This document shows positions 8,692 to 16,286 of a stretch of 64,000 nucleotides of DNA, piece by piece (position 1 is the first letter of the stretch; the number at the start of each line of letters is the position of its first letter). The stretch lies in contig JAGVKB010000039.1 in NCBI GenBank assembly GCA_020050835.1, positions 62,001 to 126,000 of the forward strand, in the 5' to 3' direction. The notes under the pieces are model-generated. The model searched no databases. It saw only the letters and a program-made list of their open reading frames with translations, and was not told where the DNA came from. This stretch comes from Candidatus Obscuribacterales bacterium. GTDB lineage: Bacteria > Cyanobacteriota > Vampirovibrionia > Obscuribacterales > Obscuribacteraceae. A program made the translations under genes and the position numbers.

Positions 8692-10902
8692 TCAGAGCCC
8701 GGATAGTCCTGCAACCGGAGCTTTCAGCGTTGGCAGTCGAAACCAGAAAGTAGATCCCTGTCCTTCTTCGCTGTCGACTCCAATTTCGCCACCGTGTTGT
8801 TCGACAATTGCGCGGCAGATTGCCAGTCCAAGACCGGTGCCCTTCTTTTCGGTGGCATCTTTGATCTCCACCTGTTTGAATCGTTCGAAAATGGTTTGTC
8901 TGAGATGGTCCGGCACGCCCCGCCCGTGATCCTTAATCTCAACGGTAACTGTGTTGGGCGTTTCGGAGGTCGAGATGATTACGGCAGTGCCGGCTGGTGA
9001 GAATTTAACGGCATTGCCAAGCAGATTGGTGATCACCTGTACCAGCCTGTCCGAGTCTGCAAGCACCTCGGTTTGAGAGATCGGACCGGTATCAATCGTC
9101 ACGCCATTCTTTTCGGCAAAAGCCCTCACGGATTCTACTGATCTCTCGATTGGGCTGCCCAGAGTCGATGGTTGTCTGTTGAGCTCCAGCTGTCCTGATT
9201 CCATCTTCTCGATGTCCAGCAGATCGTTGACCAGATTGATCAACCGAGTGGCGTTGCGGTCGGCCATATCCGCCTTTTTCATTCCGGTTTCTGTCATTGC
9301 ACCATAGGTGCCTTTGGTCAACATGTTGAGAAAGATTTGAATCGATGTGAGCGGAGTTCTGAGATCGTGGCTGATCATTGCAACGAACTCTTGCTTCAAG
9401 CGCTCGATCTCCTTTCTCTCCGTTATGTCCAGAATGACAGCCAGGTAGCAATCACCATCCATGGCTTGGAAACCAGTGAGTGACAGCTGTACTGGCAGCG
9501 GCTGCCCGGATCGCCGAACGGCCTCGGTTTCGTAGATTCGCCCGATTGCCTTGCCGGTGATATCGCTCATGAATTCAGATTGCTGGACCTCCTTTGCGCC
9601 AGCAAACAGGAGCTTTAGTGATTGACCGATTAACTCCGGCTGGCTGTATTCGAACATAGTAAGCGTAGTCGGATTGACCATCTGAATCAGGCCGGCTCGG
9701 TCTGTAATCACCAGTCCAACCGGCATGCTCTCTACAATCAGCCGCACGCGCTCTTCGCTGGCGCGCAGCAGATCCTCAGCCAGCTTGCGTTCGGTTATAT
9801 CGTGAGCCACACAAAAAAGAGAGCGATCTCGCTCGGACCAATGCGCTGACCAGAGAATGTCCACAGTCGTACCATTCTTGCAAGTAATGCGACATTCAAA
9901 CGGAAATGATTCGCATCCCGACATGAGCTGATTGACTACTTCGGAGGTCCTTGCGACATCATTGTTGTTGATAATCCGGTCGAATCTGCTGCCGATTAGC
10001 TCCTCCGGTTGATAACCCCAAACTTTGGCCGAGGCTGGGCTTACTTTGGCAAACCTGCCGTCTGAGTCAATCGAGCAGATAACGTCTTCGGCATGTTCAA
10101 TTACAGCAAGCTCCTTTTTGCGCGCCGTTTCCAATTCGTCTGCCATTGTGCGGAAAAAGCCGTCGAGGTGCGCGATCTCATCACCGCCTCCGACTGGTGG
10201 GTGCAACTGCTCTCGCTTAGCCAATCTTCGAGTGTTGTCCATTACCAAGCTCAGGCGGCGAGTTGTGCCTCGATTAAAGTAGAAGGCCAGAGAGAAAGCT
10301 AGCAAGACGTTGAAGAGCATGCCGGCGATCAAAATGATCTTCATGGTAAACCTTGCCCGCTCTTGCAACTCCGAACTTTGGTCGGCCACCGCCTTGGACC
10401 GGGCCCGCACGGCATCCATGTAGTTATTCAAGGCGCGCATAATGCGTTGAGTCTCTCTTATACGCTTCAGTCCAGCATGGATATCTCCGCCTTTGACCAG
10501 CTCTATGCCGTCGTTGAGGACATTCATTACCTCGTTAACCGAGCCGTCAAACTCGTCCATCGCTTTACTTGCACCGGGCTCATCCTTGAGCAGTGCCCTG
10601 AGCCTTGCCAGCTCTTCGGGTACGGGACGCACCACTTCTAAGTACTTATTGAGGGCGTCCTCTTGACGCAAAGCTACGTACATGGCGATCGCTCGTGTTC
10701 CATCCATCAAACAACCCATCAGTTGATTGAGCGATAGCATTACTTCTTTAGCGTGCTGCTCTCTGCGACCTTCGACTTCGGCCTGATGAAGCATATTGAG
10801 GAGAGTGCCGAAAAAGACCGCTTCGAAGGCGAGCGGCAGTACCACAAGGATCAGCGCTTTGTGAAAGAGCGTAAGATTGAGGCTGCGTTTGGGGGCGGTC
10901 AA
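8692..10902 (-). CDS. membrane sensor histidine kinase with HAMP and two PAS domains
   Basis: Senses a signal and autophosphorylates a histidine. Of 736 residues, a first membrane helix lies at ~12-33 (ALILVVLPLAFEAVFFGTLL). A helical periplasmic domain of about 150 residues follows, then a second helix at ~184-207 (KIILIAGMLFNVLLAFSLAF) and a HAMP linker. PAS domains start near 268 (EHAEDVICSIDSDGRF) and 388 (RLIVESMPVGLVITDRAG). The HisKA phospho-His is in MISHDLRTPLTSIQ. The ATPase domain shows the N box (LLGNAVKFSP), G1 (KDHGRGVP) and G2 (KGTGLGLAICRAIV). It has no receiver of its own. The CheY-like regulator just upstream and the Hpt-REC-GGDEF protein just downstream are the natural partners. 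Confidence 0.95.
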   Translation of the reverse strand: MTAPKRSLNLTLFHKALILVVLPLAFEAVFFGTLLNMLHQAEVEGRREQHAKEVMLSLNQLMGCLMDGTRAIAMYVALRQEDALNKYLEVVRPVPEELARLRALLKDEPGASKAMDEFDGSVNEVMNVLNDGIELVKGGDIHAGLKRIRETQRIMRALNNYMDAVRARSKAVADQSSELQERARFTMKIILIAGMLFNVLLAFSLAFYFNRGTTRRLSLVMDNTRRLAKREQLHPPVGGGDEIAHLDGFFRTMADELETARKKELAVIEHAEDVICSIDSDGRFAKVSPASAKVWGYQPEELIGSRFDRIINNNDVARTSEVVNQLMSGCESFPFECRITCKNGTTVDILWSAHWSERDRSLFCVAHDITERKLAEDLLRASEERVRLIVESMPVGLVITDRAGLIQMVNPTTLTMFEYSQPELIGQSLKLLFAGAKEVQQSEFMSDITGKAIGRIYETEAVRRSGQPLPVQLSLTGFQAMDGDCYLAVILDITERKEIERLKQEFVAMISHDLRTPLTSIQIFLNMLTKGTYGAMTETGMKKADMADRNATRLINLVNDLLDIEKMESGQLELNRQPSTLGSPIERSVESVRAFAEKNGVTIDTGPISQTEVLADSDRLVQVITNLLGNAVKFSPAGTAVIISTSETPNTVTVEIKDHGRGVPDHLRQTIFERFKQVEIKDATEKKGTGLGLAICRAIVEQHGGEIGVDSEEGQGSTFWFRLPTLKAPVAGLSGL

Positions 10903-10970
10903 TATTCTCGGCGCCTGCTTGGGTTGGACTCTTTATACCCAGATAAGCGCTCCGGGTTCGCTTTGCTCAC

Positions 10971-10999
10971 CCGCCGCGCGTTGAGACGCTGCGCGGCGG
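10971..10999 (-). other. perfect 9-bp hairpin between regulator and sensor kinase genes
   Basis: CCGCCGCGC (10971-10979) and GCGCGGCGG (10991-10999) form a perfect nine-base stem around an eleven-base loop in the 165-bp gap between the CheY-like gene and the kinase gene. No T-run follows on either strand, so it is not a textbook terminator. It could limit read-through or stabilise the upstream mRNA end. Two imperfect copies of a CGGGTTC...TTGCTCACCC sequence lie in the same gap (about 10953 and 11043). Confidence 0.4.
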
Positions 11000-11067
11000 A
11001 TTCCTCATCGGAATCCTTGCTTCGCTATACGAAGATGCTCAATCGGGTTCTTGCTCACCCTTTTAAC

Positions 11068-11442
11068 TTATGTTCGTGTGCTTGGGCGTTTAAGGACATC
11101 TTCCAGGCGCTTCATTAGCTGGTCCAGGTTAAACGGTTTCGGCAGGTAGTCATCAGCGCCTGCGCTGAGTCCGGCTTCCTTGGCGCTGGCGTCGCGATTG
11201 CCGGTAAGCATGAGCACTTTGTCCTTCCCGCCGCCGGTTCTGTACTGGCGGCAAACCTCGACCCCGAGCATGTCGGGCAATTGCCAGTCCAATACGATGA
11301 TGTCGAATTGATCGTTCAGCATCATCTTGAGAGCATCGGGTCCGTTGTAAGCGGTTTCAACCGTGTGATTAATGCATTCAAGCCAGTCTTTGAGCGTATC
11401 GGAGAGATCTATGTCGTCTTCAACCAGTAAAATCTTGGCCAT
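11068..11442 (-). CDS. CheY-like single-domain response regulator
   Basis: A 124-residue stand-alone receiver. The acidic pocket is in LLVEDD at residues 6-10, the phospho-acceptor is Asp52 (IIVLDWQLPD), the conserved Thr is in MLTGN near residue 80, and the Lys is at 102 (DDYLPKPF). With no output domain it should act by protein contact or as a phosphate shuttle. It is the first gene of the three-gene signalling group on the minus strand, ahead of the PAS sensor kinase and the Hpt-containing protein. This fits a relay of kinase to receiver to Hpt to second receiver, which is inference from gene order. Confidence 0.92.
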   Translation of the reverse strand: MAKILLVEDDIDLSDTLKDWLECINHTVETAYNGPDALKMMLNDQFDIIVLDWQLPDMLGVEVCRQYRTGGGKDKVLMLTGNRDASAKEAGLSAGADDYLPKPFNLDQLMKRLEDVLKRPSTRT

Positions 11443-11506
11443 CGATGGTTCAACCTCGGTTAGTGCAGGACAGCTCAGGAAGCACCGTTTGCTCTTAGAT
11501 AGATCG

Positions 11507-11875
11507 TTATCGTCCGGATGCGAGCGCCAGCTTTAGTACCGTTTTATAGGCCTCTTCGTTGAATCCGACAAGGAGTACACGCCCGCATCGCATAGTTGGT
11601 GCTCTCAAATTACCGGTTGGTCCAATTATGAGTTCGGCAATTTTGTCGCTTTCGCCTCTTTCTTTCTTGAGTTTCAAATGGACCAATTTAGTACCTTTAC
11701 TTGCGTAAATCTCGTCTACTTCTTGGGTGAGCGAGAGCGCTTCTTCTCTTGCGATTGGTACCTTTCTGGCATCGACTGTTGTTTTGGCTGTTACTTTGTT
11801 GCGCTCAAGGAACTCTTGAGCCTTTTCGCAAGTCATTCAGCCGCGGCGGTGATATTGCCAATCGATTGCGGACAT
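11507..11875 (-). CDS. ArsC-family selenoprotein (UGA read as selenocysteine)
   Basis: A 122-residue thioredoxin-fold protein of the ArsC/Spx-like family, probably a redox enzyme; the substrate is unknown. Translation from ATG 11875, which has GAGGA eight bases upstream, gives MSAIDWQYHRRG. An in-frame TGA (11839-11837) follows, then MTCEKAQEFLERNKV and the rest of an ArsC-like domain, including the family's Arg-containing RAPTMRCGRVLLVGFNEE. The TGA falls exactly where the family has its catalytic Cys, giving a UxxC motif (U-M-T-C). A seven-bp hairpin 22 bases after the TGA has the features of a bacterial SECIS. The ATG just after the TGA (11836) has no ribosome site and would yield a protein lacking the active-site residue and first beta strand. 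Reading the TGA as a plain stop is the alternative; the combination makes recoding more likely. The sel genes needed are not in this window. Confidence 0.82.
11803..11839 (-). promoter_or_regulatory. UGA codon and candidate bacterial SECIS hairpin
   Basis: On the minus strand the TGA (11839-11837) is followed after 15 bases by GCTCAAG, loop AGTTC, CTTGAGC (11821-11803). This is a perfect seven-bp stem with a five-base apical loop. There are 22 bases between the UGA and the loop, and a G is the second loop base. Both fit the known bacterial SECIS rules: a short apical loop, G among its first two bases, and about 16-37 bases from the UGA. The hairpin lies inside the coding sequence, as bacterial SECIS elements do. 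Confidence 0.7.
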
Positions 11876-11932
11876 GTCTTAAATCCTCATGTTTGGAAGG
11901 CACTTATATTGTAGTTTAGAGCGTCGACCTCG

Positions 11933-11961
11933 TTGCTGAGCCGAACAAGGTCTTGTAAACT
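11933..11961 (+). promoter_or_regulatory. promoter for dusB, probably leaderless
   Basis: TTGCTG (11933-11938), a 17-base spacer and TAAACT (11956-11961) form a sigma70-type promoter. The ATG of dusB is at 11970, so a start point about seven bases after the -10 would fall at or next to the initiation codon. No Shine-Dalgarno is present before that ATG, which fits a leaderless mRNA. Confidence 0.5.
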
Positions 11962-11969
11962 CTAATTCT

Positions 11970-13085
11970 ATGACTGTCCGAATTGGTTCTCTCACCGTGA
12001 AGAGCCGGGTTTACGTTCCGCCGATGGCCGGTGTGACGGACATCGTCTTTCGGGAGATTGTGCGTTCGGTGGATAGCGAGTGTATGCTGGCGACTGAAAT
12101 GGTGTCCAGCCGGGCTCTATTGAATCGCCCGGAGACGAGATTGATGGATATCGCAGCTGACGAGCATCCAATCGGGATTCAAATCTTCGGGCATGAGCCG
12201 GATATCATGGCATCTGCCGCTCAGATGGCTCAAGCCAAAGGCGCGGACTTCGTAGACATCAACATGGGTTGTCCGGTGCCCAAGATTACCAAGGGCAAAG
12301 ATGGTTGTGCCTTGATGCGAGAGCCGGAGCTGGCTCGTGAAATTGTGCGCACGGTCAGAAGTGCGATTGATATACCGCTTACAGTCAAGTTTCGACTGGG
12401 ATGGGACGATCAAACCCGCACGGCAGTGGCCTTCGGTGAGATGATTGAAGAAGCCGGTGCCGATGCTGTGACTGTACATGGCCGCACGCGCCAACAACTA
12501 TATTCCGGAAAGGCTGATTGGGAGTTCATTGGTAAAGTAAAACGTGCACTGTCCATTCCGGTTTTCGGCAACGGTGATGTGTTTGAAACGCAAGATGCAG
12601 CCAGGCTTTTGGAGGTAACCGGTTGTGATGGTGTGGCCGTCGCCCGCGGCACGCTTGGAAATCCCTGGTTGATTGGGCGCATTACCAAATTGCTTGAAAC
12701 TGGAAAACTCGACGATCTCCCCGATGATGTGGAGCGATTGATTACGGCCTACATGCATTGCCTCGGGCTGATCCGGTACAAGGGAGTGCGGATTGGAACG
12801 AATGAGTCGCGCCGTCATTTAACGCATTACACAAAGGGAATAGTTGGTGCCGCGCCTTACCGCGCCCGGCTTACCCAGATCGAGAGCGCGGCAGATGGCG
12901 CTCAAATCCTGGCCGAACTGGCTGAATTGGTGGGCGGTGCTGAAGGGCGACGCCGGTTCTTACTTGCTGTAGAGCAAAATAATTTCGAAAATTGCGAAGA
13001 GATAAGCAAAGGGGACAGCCACGCTAAAAATAGTGTCCAGGCCCCAGTTGATTTCGATCCCGTCGCGCCAGTCGCAATACCATAG
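11970..13085 (+). CDS. dusB: tRNA-dihydrouridine synthase, DusB type
   Basis: FMN-dependent enzyme that reduces uridine to dihydrouridine in tRNA. The TIM-barrel start is typical (VYVPPMAGVTDIVFREIV). The catalytic-loop segment is INMGCPVPKITKGKDGCAL with its conserved Cys. FMN and tRNA contacts appear as TVKFRLGWDD, VTVHGRTRQQLYSGKADW, PVFGNGDV and VAVARGTLGNPWL. The domain common to the family ends near residue 330. The last ~40 residues (NFENCEEISKGDSHAKN...) are not family-like and run antisense to the membrane-protein gene at 12960-13169, so the two genes converge and overlap by 126 bp. The promoter lies right against the start codon. Confidence 0.95.
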   Translation: MTVRIGSLTVKSRVYVPPMAGVTDIVFREIVRSVDSECMLATEMVSSRALLNRPETRLMDIAADEHPIGIQIFGHEPDIMASAAQMAQAKGADFVDINMGCPVPKITKGKDGCALMREPELAREIVRTVRSAIDIPLTVKFRLGWDDQTRTAVAFGEMIEEAGADAVTVHGRTRQQLYSGKADWEFIGKVKRALSIPVFGNGDVFETQDAARLLEVTGCDGVAVARGTLGNPWLIGRITKLLETGKLDDLPDDVERLITAYMHCLGLIRYKGVRIGTNESRRHLTHYTKGIVGAAPYRARLTQIESAADGAQILAELAELVGGAEGRRRFLLAVEQNNFENCEEISKGDSHAKNSVQAPVDFDPVAPVAIP

Positions 13086-13169
13086 AACTGCGTTCATGAA
13101 CGGGGTGGTGAACCAACCCATGATGCCAGCAAGAAAAGCTAAAAGTAAAAAGATTGACCAGAAGTCCAT
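12960..13169 (-). CDS. small membrane protein, antisense to dusB end
   Basis: A 69-residue protein of unknown function with two hydrophobic segments: FWSIFLLLAFLAGIMGWF near the N terminus and IFSVAVPFAYLFAIFEIILL at the C terminus. They are joined by an acidic/Trp-rich loop (WYCDWRDGIEINWG). The ORF opens six codons earlier at a TTG, but AGGTGA eight bases before ATG 13169 decides the start. A promoter with TTGTCA, 17 bases, TAAACT lies about 50 bases upstream. The independent ribosome site and promoter argue that it is real despite covering the last 126 bp of dusB on the other strand. Confidence 0.65.
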   Translation of the reverse strand: MDFWSIFLLLAFLAGIMGWFTTPFMNAVLWYCDWRDGIEINWGLDTIFSVAVPFAYLFAIFEIILLYSK

Positions 13170-13220
13170 TTGAGCGTTCACCTGCAAGGCGAAAGAGCAT
13201 TTCCCCTTTCTCAGCTCCAG

Positions 13221-13249
13221 AGTTTAAGCCAGTTTCACAATGATGACAA
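13221..13249 (-). promoter_or_regulatory. promoter for the 69-aa membrane protein
   Basis: Read on the minus strand, TTGTCA (13249-13244), a spacer of exactly 17 bases and TAAACT (13226-13221). The expected start point near 13214 leaves a 5' leader of about 45 bases containing the AGGTGA ribosome site. The -10 box is identical to the one proposed for dusB. Confidence 0.5.
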
Positions 13250-13340
13250 TCGTAATTTCTTCAGAATTGAAGATCTTATGCGATCTTAATGGGGGAAGTA
13301 CGAAGTTTTGTAAAGCGATTCTGGTAAATCTTTACCTCAT

Positions 13341-13371
13341 AAAAAAAGGAGCGACTGTGGGCAGCCGCTCC
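13341..13371 (-). terminator. rho-independent terminator after rpoZ
   Basis: On the minus strand GGAGCGGCTG pairs with CAGTCGCTCC (13371-13348), with one mismatch and a four-base loop, followed directly by seven T (13347-13341). It sits about 30 bases after the rpoZ stop and closes the gmk-rpoZ transcript. Confidence 0.85.
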
Positions 13372-13403
13372 TTAGAAACATTGTTAGCGCCGATAGAACC
13401 GGT

Positions 13404-13616
13404 CTAATACATTTTGTAGTCAGATGACGAGATGAAGATCGTCCCATCTCCTTCGGCGGCGACCATTTGAAGCGCTTGAATGACAGCATTCGTCGCCTTT
13501 TGCTGGTCGCGGGTTTCGTTCTTTATCTGTTTGGCGCGTTGCGCGACCTTCAAAACCAGCTCGTAGCGGTTCGGGTGCTTTTCCAACAGTTGGTCCAAGG
13601 TTCTAGTTGTGCTCAT
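13404..13616 (-). CDS. rpoZ: RNA polymerase omega subunit
   Basis: Small subunit that helps assemble and stabilise core RNA polymerase around beta-prime. At 70 residues it has the usual bacterial length. It shows the conserved HPNRYELVLKVAQRAKQI followed by an Ala-rich helix (KATNAVIQALQMVA). It begins seven bases after the guanylate kinase stop, the common gmk-rpoZ arrangement, and a clear terminator follows. This links nucleotide supply with transcription in one operon, as in many bacteria. Confidence 0.93.
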   Translation of the reverse strand: MSTTRTLDQLLEKHPNRYELVLKVAQRAKQIKNETRDQQKATNAVIQALQMVAAEGDGTIFISSSDYKMY

Positions 13617-13623
13617 CGATTGC

Positions 13624-14268
13624 TCACTGTGCTGAATTACGAATCCTGAGTCTTTCAGAATATATTATATGAGCCAAATTATCGACTGCTATCTCCACAA
13701 TGTCATTAATAACTTCATAGTGGAAGAGGACCTTTTGAGACAACTCCTGTCTGGCTTTATTAAGTCGCAACCTGATTTTCTCCGGAGACTCCGTCGCTCT
13801 GCCTCTCAATCTCGCCTCTAGCTCTTCGAAAGATGGCGGAGAAAGGAAGATTAGAACAGCTTCTGGGATGCGCTGCCTGATCTGTTTTGCGCCTTGCACT
13901 TCAATCACGAGCAAGACGTCTTTCCCGTCAGCCAGCTGTTGCTCGACCCAGCGCTGGGGCGTACCGTAGCAGGCGCCAGCGAACTCGGCCCATTCGAGAA
14001 GCTCGTTGGCTGCGCGTGCGTCCTGAAACTGATCGGCAGTCAAAAAGAAGTAATCCAGTCCATCGACTTCACCTTCTCGTTTTCCTCTGGTCGTCACCGA
14101 AACCGAGCGCGTAAGTCCGGTCACTTGCTCCAGCAGCTTTGCAATCACCGTGCCCTTGCCCACTCCGGAGGGACCGGACAATACAATCAGGTTGCCGGAA
14201 CGCTTACCGGCGCTGTAGTCTGAGGCTTCCGATTGACTGGCGTTCTTGAGGCTACCTTGGGAATTCAT
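13624..14268 (-). CDS. gmk: guanylate kinase
   Basis: Phosphorylates GMP (and dGMP) to GDP with ATP in the cytoplasm. The P-loop SGPSGVGKGT lies at residues 31-40. The GMP-binding part follows (SVSVTTRGKREGEVDGLDYFF), then GACYGTP, the VIEVQGAKQIR strand and the LID arginines (ARLRGRATES). The frame opens upstream at a GTG (14337), but ATG 14268 gives 214 residues, near the family norm of about 205, and has GAGAG a few bases before it. The first 25 residues are Ser-rich and not family-like. Co-transcribed with rpoZ. Confidence 0.93.
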   Translation of the reverse strand: MNSQGSLKNASQSEASDYSAGKRSGNLIVLSGPSGVGKGTVIAKLLEQVTGLTRSVSVTTRGKREGEVDGLDYFFLTADQFQDARAANELLEWAEFAGACYGTPQRWVEQQLADGKDVLLVIEVQGAKQIRQRIPEAVLIFLSPPSFEELEARLRGRATESPEKIRLRLNKARQELSQKVLFHYEVINDIVEIAVDNLAHIIYSERLRIRNSAQ

Positions 14269-14430
14269 GATTACTCTCGAAGTGTCGGTAAGGCTTTTGC
14301 CTGCGCAAGCATTGAGGCTAATCGAGTTTGTCTGCACCCGTCCAGTCGCTTGTTAGTATCATGGAAAGACCGTGAAAACTATTCTGGCGAAAGCAAAAGT
14401 TCCTACTATTAAAACCGAGCGACTGAAGGC

Positions 14431-16215
14431 ATGCAACCGTTCGATGCGCTGACGATAAAAGCAATTCTGATTGAAGCGAAACCGCTCCTGGTTAACCGTA
14501 AGGTGGACCGTGTGCAACAGTCGGGTCGAGATGAAGTTGTGCTCACCCTTCGCTCACGTGGTGGTTTCAGTCATTTTCTACTGTCCGCGCACGCTGCTTT
14601 CGGCCGGCTCTGTTTGATTAACTTGTCGCCGCAGTCCAAACGAAACAATCCGCCTAATTTTTGTATGTTATTGCGCAAACATTTGACCGGCGCCACTTTG
14701 GTCGGAGTCGAGCAGCTTGCCGGTGAACGTATAGTCGATCTGTTTTTCTCCTGCTTGGACGAGGTGGGAACGCCAACTCACAAAGTGTTGACGGCCGAGA
14801 TTATGGGTCGACACAGCAATCTGATTTTCTGGGACAAGAGCAGCCAGCAGATACTCGGTGCCTCTCATGTTGTTACTCGCGAGATGAGCAGGCAACGCGA
14901 AGTCTTGCCGGGACTGAAGTACGTTCGTCCGCCGGCGCAAGATAAGCCGAACATTTTTGTACTTTCGCGGAAAGAGTTTGATTCACACTTCGAGCGGCTT
15001 CTCGCTGCAGACTCAGAGTCGGAGGACCAGCTGCTTGAACAATGGCTGATGAGCACGTTTGCCGGTTTGGGCAGGCATCTGTCCGAAGAGTTGGTGGCTG
15101 GCATCGCCGAGTCTGCTCCAAGGTCCACTGCAGCTCGAGACGCGCTCTGGCTGAAGATTTCCGAAATGTGCGGCGACTTGGCACCAAAGCCTGCCTTGCG
15201 AGCTGACCTGGTCAGGTATTCGGTGGTGTCGTGGTGGCCCGATCTGGGTGATTCGACGGTCTGGAAAGCCTTTCCATCGGCCAACGATATGGTGGCTGAA
15301 TACTTCCATCGCCATGAGTTGAGAGAGCGGTTTCAACAGTTGCGAGATCGTTTAAATGGCGAGCTAAAGCAAGAAGCCGAGAAACTCAACAGTAGAATAG
15401 AAGCCGCCTCCAAATATTTCGGCAACGAGGCCCAGCAGTCTGACTATAAGAAATTCGGCGATTTAGTCCTTGCTCATATCGCTGAGATTCAGCCCGGGGC
15501 AAGCGAGCTGCTTTGCGTTGATCTCTACTGTCCGGACGGAAACGAAGTAAAAATATCGCTGAATCCGAATCTGTCTGCCTCCCAAAACGCTCAGAATTAT
15601 TACAGAAGCTTTGCCAAAATGCGGTCGCGTGAAAAGTCAGCCGGCTCGGCAAAGGCGGAGGCAATCGCTCGCCTGGCTGTAGTTACTGAGCGCAAAGCGG
15701 CGGTCGAAAGCGCCACAACCATTGAGGCGCTGGAGAGCCTGCGCGACGTGATCACGCCGGCTCGTCCGGCTAGCGCGGTTAAGAACTCGCAGTCAGCTGG
15801 CAAGAAAAAACCTAAGCAACGCTGGCTCAGCATGACCTCTTCAGATGGCTGGACGATTTACATGGGCCGCAATCGGCAAGAAAACGATCAGTTGCTGAGC
15901 CAAGTCGCTCAACCGCACGACATCTGGATGCACGTTTTGGGACAGGGCGGTTCGCACGTACTCATTAAGGTTCCTTCCACCAAGCAAGACCCTCCGATGC
16001 GCACGATGCAAGAGGCTGGTCAAGCCGCTGCTAGATTGTCCAAGGCTGCAGCCGGAGGTAAAGTGCAAGTGATCTATACGCAGTGCCGATATGTTCGCAA
16101 GTTGGCTAAGGGCAAGCCAGGCCTGGTGCGCTACGAAAATGAGAAGATGCTGGAAGTAGACACGGCCAAGCCAATGCCTGAGTCCCTCCGGCGCTTGTTC
16201 TCAACCAGGCATTGA
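14431..16215 (+). CDS. rqcH: RqcH/NFACT family ribosome quality-control protein
   Basis: Cytoplasmic factor that binds stalled 50S subunits carrying peptidyl-tRNA and directs alanine tailing of the blocked chain; older names are FbpA or fibronectin-binding protein. At 594 residues it has the usual length. The NFACT-N domain covers about 1-210 with the family segments RKVDRVQQ, NPPNFCMLLRKHL and EIMGRHSNLIF. A coiled-coil middle lies near 290-400. The NFACT-R (DUF814) domain begins near 465 (DGWTIYMGRNRQENDQL, HDIWMHVLGQGGSHVLI). At the place where characterised proteins have an Asp-Arg pair needed for tailing, I read Glu99-Arg100 (AGERIVD), a conservative change; the alignment is by eye. It is divergent from gmk and convergent with lexA. 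Confidence 0.92.
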   Translation: MQPFDALTIKAILIEAKPLLVNRKVDRVQQSGRDEVVLTLRSRGGFSHFLLSAHAAFGRLCLINLSPQSKRNNPPNFCMLLRKHLTGATLVGVEQLAGERIVDLFFSCLDEVGTPTHKVLTAEIMGRHSNLIFWDKSSQQILGASHVVTREMSRQREVLPGLKYVRPPAQDKPNIFVLSRKEFDSHFERLLAADSESEDQLLEQWLMSTFAGLGRHLSEELVAGIAESAPRSTAARDALWLKISEMCGDLAPKPALRADLVRYSVVSWWPDLGDSTVWKAFPSANDMVAEYFHRHELRERFQQLRDRLNGELKQEAEKLNSRIEAASKYFGNEAQQSDYKKFGDLVLAHIAEIQPGASELLCVDLYCPDGNEVKISLNPNLSASQNAQNYYRSFAKMRSREKSAGSAKAEAIARLAVVTERKAAVESATTIEALESLRDVITPARPASAVKNSQSAGKKKPKQRWLSMTSSDGWTIYMGRNRQENDQLLSQVAQPHDIWMHVLGQGGSHVLIKVPSTKQDPPMRTMQEAGQAAARLSKAAAGGKVQVIYTQCRYVRKLAKGKPGLVRYENEKMLEVDTAKPMPESLRRLFSTRH

Positions 16216-16286
16216 TTCAATCGCCCGCTCACTGCCGGTGGTATCAGCCCGCCGTAGCAGCTGGCTGCCGGTGCGAATGATTCGGC

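Noticed and set aside
11507-11836. ArsC-like gene starting at the ATG right after the TGA
   Set aside because: No ribosome site precedes it, the product lacks the family's first strand and active-site residue, and a well-placed ATG with a good ribosome site lies 39 bases upstream in the same frame across the TGA.
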